A DNA stretch of 39,781 nt, taken from positions 1 to 39,781 of the forward strand of contig SOER01000032.1 of assembly GCA_021646405.1 (NCBI GenBank), given 5' to 3'. Each line of letters opens with the position of its first letter. Position 1 is the first letter of the stretch. This DNA is from Candidatus Loosdrechtia aerotolerans (GTDB lineage: Bacteria; Planctomycetota; Brocadiia; Brocadiales; Brocadiaceae). The notes beneath the pieces are model-generated. The model saw only the letters and a program-made list of their open reading frames with translations, searched no databases and was not told the origin of the DNA. This document shows, in pieces, positions 25,599 through 32,965 of this stretch. Made by a program: the position numbers and the translations under genes.

Positions 25599-27032
25599 AT
25601 GAATTTATCCTTCAGATCTCTGTTTTTTATAATGGTTTGCTTCCTTATTGGGATCAATATATCCCTTGCCAATTCTTCCGGCCCGCAGGAGTGGTCGCCT
25701 ACATGGGGACTTCCTCCGGGAAAAAGACCTGAGAATATTGTTAACCTGCCGGTGACAGTGCCAGGTGACGTAAAAATGAGCCAGTTTTTTAGTCCGATTT
25801 CCTGTGGTGCCTGCCACCCGGAGATCTTTAAGATGTGGAGTGGTTCAACACATGCTAATGCGTGGAGGAATCCGTTTTTTCAGGCCCTCTATAAGCTAGG
25901 GAAAAGAACAGCGGTGGGAGAGTCAGAAAAACAAAATGTAGCATCATGTGTGCGATGCCACTTTCCTATTGGGCATAGTGCCGGGGAAGTTAATCTCTTA
26001 CCCGATGATGAAAAAGGGGGTGTTGTCTGTGATTTTTGTCATTCCGTTCGGGCAGCTACTGGTATTGGAAATGCACCCTATATATTAAGTCCGGGTAATG
26101 CAGCGGCCATGGAGGGTGGTACGAAGTATGGCCCTTTTGATGATTCTCCTGAAACAATTCATAAAAATCAGTATTCTGAATTGCATACACGATCAGAATT
26201 TTGCGGAGGATGTCATGATGTATCACATGCAGGAAATGATCTTCCTATTGAACAAACGTATACTGAATGGCGGCAGGGTCCGTATAATACAGGAGATCCC
26301 GAGACAAGTATACACTGTCAGGATTGCCACATGAGACAGCGTCCGGGCTTTCCATCTACAGGAAGTACAGACAGACCTGATAACCCCGGTTTTGCAGCGC
26401 CTGAAATTATGGGAGGAAAAAAACGCCCGCATATATGGACACATTATTTTGTTGGTGCCAGTGTTTCATCTCTTTCCCTGCCACCAGGTTCAGAGGTGCA
26501 ACCACAATTAGCTGTCGAGAGATTAAAAAATGCTGCAACACTGGAAATTGTAGTTGACCAGACTCCTAAAAGCGGTGACCTGTTCAGATTTCAGGTACAG
26601 GTAAAGAATACGGGTGCAGGACACTACTTGCCAACAGGGCTCACCGAAATGCGTCAGATGTGGTTGGATGTCTCTGTCACCGATGCAGATGGTAAAACCA
26701 TTTATCGAAGTGGGAATGTTGACGAGAAAGGTACGATAGACCCGAATGCTACTATTTATCACACAGTGTTTGGAAATGAAAAGGGTGAACCAACAATCCA
26801 TGTATGGAGTGCAACACACGTTATTTCAGACAATCGTATTCCGCCCAAGGGAAAAAAAGAAGAACGCTTTGTTTGTCTGATTCCGAACACAACAAAATCT
26901 CCGCTAACAATACATGTTGTACTCCGTTATAGAAGTGCACCCCAGGATGTTATAGATATGCTCTTAGGCGAGAAATCCCAGAAACTTCCCATAATTGACA
27001 TGGCAGAGGTATCAAGCGAAGTGAATTTGTAA
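25599..27032 (+). CDS. Pentahaem c-type cytochrome, exported
   Basis: This 477-residue protein has a signal peptide (MNLSFRSLFFIMVCFLIGIN, cleavage probably near ANSSG) and five CxxCH haem-binding motifs: CGACH (69), CVRCH (117), CDFCH (144), CGGCH (202) and CQDCH (240). The region resembles the multihaem cytochrome c554 type. The second half (from about residue 300) has no haem motif and looks like a beta-sandwich (FRFQVQVKNTGAGHYLPTGL). Haem attachment places it outside the cytoplasm, in anammox cells possibly the anammoxosome. An electron-transfer role is likely; the partner is unknown. The ATG at 25599 follows AAAGGGG and starts the signal peptide. It stands alone. Confidence 0.92.
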   Translation: MNLSFRSLFFIMVCFLIGINISLANSSGPQEWSPTWGLPPGKRPENIVNLPVTVPGDVKMSQFFSPISCGACHPEIFKMWSGSTHANAWRNPFFQALYKLGKRTAVGESEKQNVASCVRCHFPIGHSAGEVNLLPDDEKGGVVCDFCHSVRAATGIGNAPYILSPGNAAAMEGGTKYGPFDDSPETIHKNQYSELHTRSEFCGGCHDVSHAGNDLPIEQTYTEWRQGPYNTGDPETSIHCQDCHMRQRPGFPSTGSTDRPDNPGFAAPEIMGGKKRPHIWTHYFVGASVSSLSLPPGSEVQPQLAVERLKNAATLEIVVDQTPKSGDLFRFQVQVKNTGAGHYLPTGLTEMRQMWLDVSVTDADGKTIYRSGNVDEKGTIDPNATIYHTVFGNEKGEPTIHVWSATHVISDNRIPPKGKKEERFVCLIPNTTKSPLTIHVVLRYRSAPQDVIDMLLGEKSQKLPIIDMAEVSSEVNL

Positions 27033-27066
27033 AAATTGTAACATGTTTGTTTTTTTTAGAAAATAA

Positions 27067-27180
27067 TCCCATAAGGGTGAAATATTTATAGCGAAAATGA
27101 AGCATAAAGCTCCGTTAGGAGCGATCTGTTTGTAGAAAAAAACCATACCACAAAGAGAGCTCCGGCGGAGCGACCTGTAC
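27067..27180. repeat. Three REP-like small palindromes
   Basis: TCCCATAAGGGTGAAATATT (27067), AGCTCCGTTAGGAGCGATCT (27108) and AGCTCCGGCGGAGCGACCTG (27158) each carry a 4-5 bp palindrome followed by G-A and a similar tail (CTGT...). The first is related to the copy at 11935-11959. They form a tandem array of dispersed intergenic repeats just after the cytochrome gene. Confidence 0.6.
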
Positions 27181-27189
27181 TCTGCAACA

Positions 27190-27260
27190 TATAGTACTAA
27201 TCATATGAAACCGAACAGAAAATAAAATTGCATAAAAGGACACTTCTGTTTCGTATATAA
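27190..27260 (+). mobile_element. Solo IS-end remnant matching the IS at the right edge
   Basis: Positions 27205-27249 (ATGAAACCGAACAGAAAATA, continuing ...ATTGCATAAAAGGACACTTCT) match 39671-39715 almost base for base. The outer part TATAG-N10 at 27190-27204 also agrees with 39656-39670. This is therefore the left end of the same IS without its transposase. Confidence 0.8.
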
Positions 27261-27289
27261 GCCCTTTGGGCTTTGTTTGAAAACTGGTT

Positions 27290-27435
27290 TATAGTATCCA
27301 GGGGATGAAACCAAACAGTATTTTAAACCGGGTGGCACGGACAAACTTGTTTGTCCGTGATGGTGTAATTAATCCTGGTTCATTTTTGTTTGGTTTTTAT
27401 TATATTCTGTTCGGTTTCATCCCTTGAATACTATA
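27290..27435. mobile_element. MITE-like element with 29-bp inverted ends
   Basis: The left end (27290-27318, TATAGTATCCAGGGGATGAA...) and the reverse complement of the right end (27407-27435, TATAGTATTCAAGGGATGAA...) agree at 26 of 29 positions. They share ATGAAACC-(A/G)-AACAG with the IS at 39656. The 146-bp body has no coding frame, only a central perfect hairpin CACGGACAAA (27336-27345)/TTTGTCCGTG (27350-27359). It is best explained as a non-autonomous derivative mobilised by that IS. Confidence 0.75.
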
Positions 27436-27673
27436 GCTGATCCGCGATTACTAGCGATTTCGGCTTCATGGAGGTGGGTTTCAGCCTCCAATCCGAAGTG
27501 AGGCCGGCTTTTTGGGATTTGGTCTGCCTCACGGCTTGGCACAACCCTTTGTACTGGCCATTGCAGCATGTATCCAGCCCGGGACACATAAGGGCCATGA
27601 TGGCTTGACGTCATGCCCGTCTTCCTCCGTCTTTCGACGGCAGTCTCTTTAGGGTGCCCGGATTATCCGGCTG
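27436..27673 (-). pseudogene. Fragment of a 16S rRNA gene, antisense
   Basis: On the minus strand this reads as bacterial 16S rRNA from about E. coli position 1140 to 1355: GAGACTGCCG, ATGACGTCAAGCCATCATGG, CAATGG, CGGATTGGA, CATGAAG and ATCGCTAGTAATCGCGGATC in the right order. Normally invariant blocks are altered: GAAGGTGGGG appears as GAAGACGGGC and GTGCTACAATGG as ATGCTGCAATGG. No other part of an rRNA operon is present. It is a decayed fragment of about 240 bp starting exactly where the MITE-like element ends. Any 16S-based search of this genome could be misled by it. Confidence 0.9.
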
Positions 27674-27692
27674 CAAGTGAAATGTATGAATT

Positions 27693-28259
27693 CTATTGAC
27701 GCGGTTTAGCTGCTATTTCAAGTACCCTCAAATCTAAAAATCTTTTGGATGCTGCCGATTTTATTATACATACAGTATCAGCTCCCCTGGCTGTCCCTGC
27801 AACGGCTATGACTTCTTCAAATTCTGGTATGAGCCCTCCGTCACAAGCCTCCAGGACAATCTCACAACACACCTTTATACCCTCTCCAAGCCGCCGTAAA
27901 GACTGGGAGACGATCATCGTCGGATAAAGACCCTCAAACTTTTGAGCAAATGCGGTTTCGATCGAATGTGTGAGGATGGTGGTAGTATAAATTTTTCCGC
28001 CATGCTTTTGTATTGCATCCCTGTTCTCGGGCAGTAATTCAAAATGGTTTGGCTCCTTGAAACCGAAGGGGTGGGTAACGACTACAAGGTTCACCGTTTT
28101 TCCCTGGAGTTTTTTCGCTATGGCTGCACCCGTATCTCCCGTTGTTGTTGCTACGACTATATGCTTGTAGCCTTCGTCAAGGAGGGAGGCTGCTATTTCA
28201 ACGCATTTCTCTGTATTTTCTTTTCCGGGTTTATCAAAGTAATGTACTTGTCTTATCAT
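27693..28259 (-). CDS. Pyruvate kinase alpha/beta (C-terminal) domain-like protein
   Basis: This 188-residue stand-alone protein resembles the C-terminal domain of pyruvate kinase. It has NTEKCVEIAASLLDEGYKHIVVATTTGDTGAAIAKKLQGKTVNLVVVTHPFGFKEPNHFELL, then a middle region with ALRLGEGIK-type residues (RRLGEGIKVCCEIVLEACDGGLIPEFEEVIAVAGTARGADT). Such single-domain proteins are common in bacteria and archaea and have no proven function; they lack the catalytic barrel and cannot be pyruvate kinases by themselves. The ATG at 28259 starts the recognisable domain; no strong ribosome site is visible. A frame extending to 28463 would cross a perfect hairpin and is unlikely. Confidence 0.83.
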   Translation of the reverse strand: MIRQVHYFDKPGKENTEKCVEIAASLLDEGYKHIVVATTTGDTGAAIAKKLQGKTVNLVVVTHPFGFKEPNHFELLPENRDAIQKHGGKIYTTTILTHSIETAFAQKFEGLYPTMIVSQSLRRLGEGIKVCCEIVLEACDGGLIPEFEEVIAVAGTARGADTVCIIKSAASKRFLDLRVLEIAAKPRQ

Positions 28260-28299
28260 ATGAGATATTTTAGTAAGTTTTCTTTTTAATTCAACAAAA

Positions 28300-28330
28300 T
28301 TAGCCCAACTTTTGCAAAAAGTTGGGCTAA
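28300..28330 (-). promoter_or_regulatory. Perfect 14-bp hairpin in the leader of the pyruvate-kinase-domain gene
   Basis: TTAGCCCAACTTTT (28300-28313) is followed after GCA by its exact reverse complement (28317-28330). On the minus strand it is followed by TTTTG, so it looks like a weak intrinsic terminator 40 nt before the start codon. It may act as an attenuator or close a transcript coming from the right. Confidence 0.5.
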
Positions 28331-28552
28331 CAACAGGCAGGTAAGAAGGGAAGAACCTTAGATAAGTATTTTCCAAATAAGAAACACTGAGGATGTTTTT
28401 GAACCAGGAATCCTTACTTTGAAGGAAATTGTAATTGAGGAGAAAAGATAACGAGGTATGCAATTTTTAGACTTCTGAATCTTCTTGAATTAAACATAGA
28501 TTCCATATATACTTTTGTAAAAGCTAAAATTAAAGGAGGTAGTATTTTTTAG

Positions 28553-29365
28553 ATGCCTAGCCCAAACATGAGCCCAATTTCACCAGTCTCACTTCCAAGT
28601 TATAAAAAACCGCCTATCAATGAAGTTGTTTGTGGGTTACGATTTAATACCCCGGGTGAGCTTAAAATTCCCCATATAGGGCTTCTTTGGGATAAATTTC
28701 GTACCGATTACCCGAGGATTGAACATGCATCCCCAATAGTATCGGCCAAGGGTGAATTTTTAATAGACCCGGTAACGGGCCTACCCTTACACAGAGTGTG
28801 GTTTATTAATGAATCAGATGACCAATTGATACAATTTCAGTTTGACCGACTCTATTTTAATTGGCGACGCAGGCAGGGTGATTATCCGCGGTATTCCTAT
28901 GTCATCGAGCATTTCGAAAAGGTACTAAACATTGTCGAAAATTTTTTTATTGAATTTAATCTGGGCGACATTACTCCTATCGAATATGAACTTAGCTATA
29001 TCAACCATATCCCAAAGGGAGAAGGTTGGAATACTATTGATGATCTCTCAAGGATATTCTCGGATTTTGTTTGGGTAAAAAAAGCGGAGCGCTTTTTACC
29101 TAATCCATTGAATTTTGGCTGGAAAACGGAGTTTCCTCTGCCAGAAAAAATGGGGCGTTTAGCTATAACACTTAAACAAGCTATACGAACGGAGGATAGA
29201 GTTCCTTTATTTATTTTAGAACTAAATTCTCGTGGGTTTCTTGACGAAGCGACAAACAAAAAAGACTTTCATAAGTGGTTTGATGTAGCACATGAATGGA
29301 TTGTTAAAGGTTTTACTGATATAACAACACCCGAAATTCATAGCATCTGGGAGCGAGAAGTATAA
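28553..29365 (+). CDS. TIGR04255 family protein
   Basis: This 270-residue protein resembles TIGR04255, a widespread family of unknown function. The opening SLPSYKKPPINEVVCGLRF is its hallmark, followed by GLLWDKFRTDYPRIE, then QFQFDRLYFNWRR, ELSYINHIPKG and a final KGFTDITTPEIHSIWER, where the family usually has 'F..lt...~~W'. Members are often found in accessory regions. A strong GGAGG lies about 15 nt before the ATG, rather far; ATG at 28568 is possible. It overlaps the next gene by one base (TAATG), and the third gene overlaps the second by ATGA, so the three are translated as a unit. Confidence 0.82.
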   Translation: MPSPNMSPISPVSLPSYKKPPINEVVCGLRFNTPGELKIPHIGLLWDKFRTDYPRIEHASPIVSAKGEFLIDPVTGLPLHRVWFINESDDQLIQFQFDRLYFNWRRRQGDYPRYSYVIEHFEKVLNIVENFFIEFNLGDITPIEYELSYINHIPKGEGWNTIDDLSRIFSDFVWVKKAERFLPNPLNFGWKTEFPLPEKMGRLAITLKQAIRTEDRVPLFILELNSRGFLDEATNKKDFHKWFDVAHEWIVKGFTDITTPEIHSIWEREV

Positions 29366-30078
29366 TGTCTAATTTGTTGAGACATGAGAGAAGTAACAGA
29401 CGCCTTGCTTACAGGGAAACCAGTTCTGTATATAACGATGAATTTCTGATAGAAACATCTCCAAGTGATCGATCATATTCTGTCTCGTGGGAAAATATTC
29501 TTACTTCTCCAACAGTGCAAAGGCATAAAAGGCGTAATTATCCTTTCTATATCACGCCAGCTACTAATGAATCTAATAAAGAAAGTATGGAGGGTGTCAT
29601 AACTGAATGGCCCGAGAAAACAGACCCTTCTACACAAGAAGATTTACTTTATAGCGAAGAGGAACAGATACAAGAATTCATTTTCAGGATTAAAACATCC
29701 CTCTTTATTCCATACCGGGAAAGGTTAGCTAATAGGCTTCTTACATTATTCAAAGATGCAAAGGAAGAAGACCCTGATAGTCCTGGAATATCCGTTAGTT
29801 CCCTTCGTAATTTCTATAATTTTCTTCAATTACATGGCAATGTAAAGTGTCCAACCATTTCTTTAACACCTTACTGTAATATCTATACTTCCTGGAGGAG
29901 TGACCAGAAGCGAGTATTCAGCGTGCATTTTCTGCCAAATGGGGATGTTCGATTTGTCATATTCAAACCTAATGACAGGCATCCGGAGAAAAAAATTCGA
30001 ATTTCCGGAACAGCAACAACTGACATTCTTAAGGAAACAGTTGCACCATATGGTGTCTGGAACTGGATCTCGGAATGA
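29365..30078 (+). CDS. Conserved-context hypothetical protein, second gene of the TIGR04255 operon
   Basis: I do not recognise this 237-residue protein. The first half is hydrophilic with many Ser, Arg and Glu residues and looks disordered. The second half is more compact: LANRLLTLFKDAKEEDPDSPGISVSSLRNFYNFLQLHG, then PTISLTPYCNIYTSWRSDQKRVFSVHFLPNGDVRFVIFKPN. The last segment looks like a strand-rich fold, with the YTSW...FSVHFLPDG pattern common in small proteins of this genomic context. No signal peptide or membrane segment is present. Start and stop overlap its neighbours, so it acts with the TIGR04255 protein and the 140-residue protein that follows. Confidence 0.8.
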   Translation: MSNLLRHERSNRRLAYRETSSVYNDEFLIETSPSDRSYSVSWENILTSPTVQRHKRRNYPFYITPATNESNKESMEGVITEWPEKTDPSTQEDLLYSEEEQIQEFIFRIKTSLFIPYRERLANRLLTLFKDAKEEDPDSPGISVSSLRNFYNFLQLHGNVKCPTISLTPYCNIYTSWRSDQKRVFSVHFLPNGDVRFVIFKPNDRHPEKKIRISGTATTDILKETVAPYGVWNWISE

Positions 30079-30497
30079 AAGGTGACAAAACGCCTGACCA
30101 TCACCACATTGCCCGTTACTGCAAACCTACTTGTGTTGTGGATGGGCAGATTCAGGCCACTGCTTTCATGTTGAGGAAAGATGAAGAAAGTATCTCTGTA
30201 AATTGGTTAGAATATCTTGGACACTCAAGCAGAGAGGGAGAGATTACCGAGCTTAGAAAGATTTACTCTGCGAAATTAAACGTAGGGGCACGTGCCAGAA
30301 TAGCTGTCTTAAATGTCGGTGAAGTCCGTAACAAAGTACTTACAGAAAGTCCGGATAACCGAAATCTTGAGATTCTTCATGATCCCTTAGAGAATGATCC
30401 ATCCCATAGTGGAATATATAACCTCAGAGATGATGATGAACTGATAGCAGAGCTTATTCTCGAGACAGTCCTTAAGACTTACTCTGCTCGCAGCTAG
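30075..30497 (+). CDS. Hypothetical protein, third gene of the TIGR04255 operon
   Basis: This 140-residue protein begins DHHHIARYCKPTCVVDGQIQATAFMLRKDEESISVNWLEYLG, a pattern I recall from uncharacterised proteins encoded near such operons. It continues with ARIAVLNVGEVRN and HDPLENDPSHSGIYNLRDDDELIAELILETV. The His/Cys-rich opening (HHHIARYC) and the late DPSHSGI could form an active or metal site, but no known enzyme family is recognised. No export signal is seen. The ATG overlaps the previous stop by ATGA. Confidence 0.78.
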   Translation: MKGDKTPDHHHIARYCKPTCVVDGQIQATAFMLRKDEESISVNWLEYLGHSSREGEITELRKIYSAKLNVGARARIAVLNVGEVRNKVLTESPDNRNLEILHDPLENDPSHSGIYNLRDDDELIAELILETVLKTYSARS

Positions 30498-30848
30498 GAC
30501 AAAAACAGATAAAAATTTGCAAGCAAATGAGATCACACATTGACAAGTTGTCCGAAAATAAGTATCCCGGACAATTATCGATTCATAAGTAATTTAATAT
30601 CAATAGCAAATTTTTTCGATTTTGTATTCTCGGACAACCTGTTGTGCCTTGTTTATATCTTACGCAAAATGCAAGACTTGCCCCTTTTTATGCAAATGCT
30701 TCCATAAAGCCTAACACAAATCATTGAGGACCGCTGTCCAACTGTTATTGAAACAGAGGCCCTCTGTGTCTGGTCTTCATTTCCTTACTTTGCCATACTC
30801 ATGCTCAGAAGATTTGCAGAGGTGATATTTCAAAGTGCATAACACGCT
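30498..30848. other. 351-bp spacer with three copies of TTGTCCG/CGGACAA
   Basis: No gene is visible between the two convergent operons. TTGTCCG at 30548-30554, CGGACAA at 30568-30574 and CGGACAA at 30631-30637 are the only marked pattern. The first two form an inverted pair 13 bp apart, which could be a hairpin or an operator. A small ATTTGC-AA-GCAAAT palindrome lies at 30516-30529. No good terminator was found for either operon. Confidence 0.5.
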
Positions 30849-31709
30849 CTATATTAGTACAGGTGATTTGAGTGCTTTAATAGAATCAGCAAAATCCAGG
30901 CCTACTGAAAAAATTAGAATTTCGTCACCAACCCTATTAGATGCAGATTGTGAAAGTTTATGCACAATTTTCTTTTCTTCTGCATATAAGTTCAAAATAA
31001 AATCATGATTGTCATAAGAAACCATCCATTTCTTGTGCATTTTGTGAACGTATTTAGAAAGTTTCTTATGATCTTCTTTTGAATAAAAGTTCATATAAAG
31101 ATCGGCTCCTTTTTGATAATAAGGAGGATCCAGGTAAATGAAAATTTCTTCTCTTTTTTTATTCAATTTACTAATAAAAGATAGGCCATCAAGATTTGAT
31201 ATAGAAATACGATCTTTGATACTCGCTATTTTTTGAATCCTGTCAATTAAATCTTGTTTTTTGAATCTTGCATCAATTTTATATTTCCCTTTCTGTTCAT
31301 ACCCTCCAATTACACCACCTTTTATTACACCTGAAATGTTTGTCCTGTTAAGAAAGAAAGTTGATTTTGCTAATTCAAAATAATCTACATCATCTGCATT
31401 GCTCTGTATTTCTTTATATTTACGCCAACTGGTTATAGAAACCTCAACATCATCAATCCATTCACAAAACTCGCCTGGCCTATTAATAATACTTATCCAA
31501 AAGGCATAGATGGACTTATCAAGATCGTTAATGTAAATATGGTCAACATAACCCTCAAAGAGCAGTCTAAGTGCCAATCCAGCACCACCAGCGTAAGGTT
31601 CTGCATAGCTAACGCCTATAAGTTGATTTTCATAGAAGATATTTGATACAAATGAAAATATGGAGTTCTTACCTCCTGGATATCTTAACGGTGAATAATG
31701 GATACTCAT
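30849..31709 (-). CDS. DNA adenine methylase, D12 class (Dam-like)
   Basis: This 286-residue N6-adenine methyltransferase has the alpha-class motif order: YPGGK (residues 10-14), AdoMet motif I YAEPYAGGAG (35-44), INDLD (60-64) and catalytic DPPY (194-197). The length matches Dam and D12-type enzymes. It is the last gene of a tight minus-strand operon, starting 1 bp after the stop of the ParB-like gene. No partner restriction gene of the DpnII type is adjacent. It could mark self DNA for the ATPase/ParB-like proteins, or be a solitary methylase. The recognition site (GATC or other) cannot be read from the sequence. Confidence 0.93.
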   Translation of the reverse strand: MSIHYSPLRYPGGKNSIFSFVSNIFYENQLIGVSYAEPYAGGAGLALRLLFEGYVDHIYINDLDKSIYAFWISIINRPGEFCEWIDDVEVSITSWRKYKEIQSNADDVDYFELAKSTFFLNRTNISGVIKGGVIGGYEQKGKYKIDARFKKQDLIDRIQKIASIKDRISISNLDGLSFISKLNKKREEIFIYLDPPYYQKGADLYMNFYSKEDHKKLSKYVHKMHKKWMVSYDNHDFILNLYAEEKKIVHKLSQSASNRVGDEILIFSVGLDFADSIKALKSPVLI

Positions 31710-31710
31710 A

Positions 31711-32952
31711 TTATTCCTCTATTCCATGTGTAATTGTTAATATCGCTCCAATGATAATTGATACGGCTATGGTTTGTTCCATATTATTAGATGATTGATA
31801 ATTATGTGCTCCTGTGTGTAGCAATTGCACTAAACTGCTTTCATTTACATTTTGGCTTGATAGAGTTGTCTTTATGTCTTGGTCTAAAGTTTTCTTTGCA
31901 TTGGCAAAATTTCCTTTTAAATAATTTTGAAGTTTCTTATTGTTATCTTCCTTTGCTGCTATTTCGCATAGTAAGCGCAAAGACATTCTAATTAAGCCTG
32001 GGAATGTCTGTGACAAATCATTCTTTTTTGTGATATAGAATCGATATAGATCCACTATATCCCTATAAAGGTTACTTACCTCTCCCATGCGCAGATACAG
32101 TTTTCCCTCAAACAATTCAAATTCCTTTCTTGATGTACACCTTGATTGTCGCTGATTTTTACTTTCCTCTTTAGGGTTATTAAAGCTTATTTTAGATAGA
32201 TGCAATTTATTATTTTTATTTTGAATTATTAATTGCTGGGATGATGGATCTAAGATTTCAATAACTTTTCCCCGATTTTTCCGAGTAGTTATCTCCTTTT
32301 TCTCAATTTTTCGTGAAATATCAGAAAGAATTGAATAGGCTTCTTGGTCACTATGCACACTGTTTAGCCTTCCTTTTTGGATGGTAAATCCCATTAACTT
32401 TAACACATCTTCCTTAAAAACTTCATCTTTCACAAAACGCTGATTCAAGTGGGGATTTGCACTTATAATTCCTGTATTTTCCTCTAATATTAGAAACGAG
32501 CTTTTTTCCTCGCCCATAAATTTATGGAGAAAAATATCCCGTTCAAGAGGTTGCCAAGAGCCTGAGTCACTATGCTTTCTATAAATATTGTTTAGTGCAA
32601 CTTTCTTTATACAGACGTTACATGGGATTTCCTCTGGAAAATCCGGAAGCTGAATGCTTTTACCATTAGGGATAGTAACAAGCCCATGCTTTATTTTTCC
32701 AAGGATAATTCTTCGGTTCCCATCATAGACTATCGGTCTTTTTCCATGATATACTACTGTGGGTAGTTCACTAAAATCGTAGTATTCTCCCATTTCTTTT
32801 GCCAATTTAGGAAGAGTCCATTTTGATAGCCTATCATCCAATGCTCTATCAACAATATGCTGGTCAATTGCTCTTTCATCAATTGGGTCACGAGGATTTT
32901 CAGTCCATAAGACCAGATCTTTGATATGGATGTATTTTACTTCTTGTTCCAT
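31711..32952 (-). CDS. ParB N-terminal-like domain protein of an ATPase-methylase operon
   Basis: This 413-residue protein starts with a ParB/Srx-like fold. IHIKDLVLWTENPRDPID (residues 8-25) matches the usual 'l.i.dl..NPR' opening, and KRPIVYDGNRRIILGKI (71-87) matches the 'dG.rR..a' motif that binds CTP/ATP in ParB or drives DNA nicking in related enzymes. The rest is helical and unlike plasmid ParB; the C-terminus ends in a hydrophobic helix (IAVSIIIGAILTI). It lies 13 bp after the ATPase gene and 1 bp before the methylase gene. No partition system is present, so a role in defence or DNA modification is more likely than segregation. Confidence 0.75.
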   Translation of the reverse strand: MEQEVKYIHIKDLVLWTENPRDPIDERAIDQHIVDRALDDRLSKWTLPKLAKEMGEYYDFSELPTVVYHGKRPIVYDGNRRIILGKIKHGLVTIPNGKSIQLPDFPEEIPCNVCIKKVALNNIYRKHSDSGSWQPLERDIFLHKFMGEEKSSFLILEENTGIISANPHLNQRFVKDEVFKEDVLKLMGFTIQKGRLNSVHSDQEAYSILSDISRKIEKKEITTRKNRGKVIEILDPSSQQLIIQNKNNKLHLSKISFNNPKEESKNQRQSRCTSRKEFELFEGKLYLRMGEVSNLYRDIVDLYRFYITKKNDLSQTFPGLIRMSLRLLCEIAAKEDNNKKLQNYLKGNFANAKKTLDQDIKTTLSSQNVNESSLVQLLHTGAHNYQSSNNMEQTIAVSIIIGAILTITHGIEE

Positions 32953-32965
32953 TTTCTAAAGTAAT

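Noticed and set aside
27417-27614. 65-codon minus-strand frame
   Set aside because: It lies within the 16S rRNA fragment; rRNA-derived frames are not genes.
28260-28463. 68 extra codons before the pyruvate-kinase-domain protein
   Set aside because: The stretch crosses a perfect 14-bp hairpin, is AT-rich, and has no similarity to the domain.
31711-32952. Plasmid or chromosome partition ParB
   Set aside because: There is no ParA partner or parS-like site, and outside the N-terminal fold the protein does not resemble partition ParB. The operon context points elsewhere.
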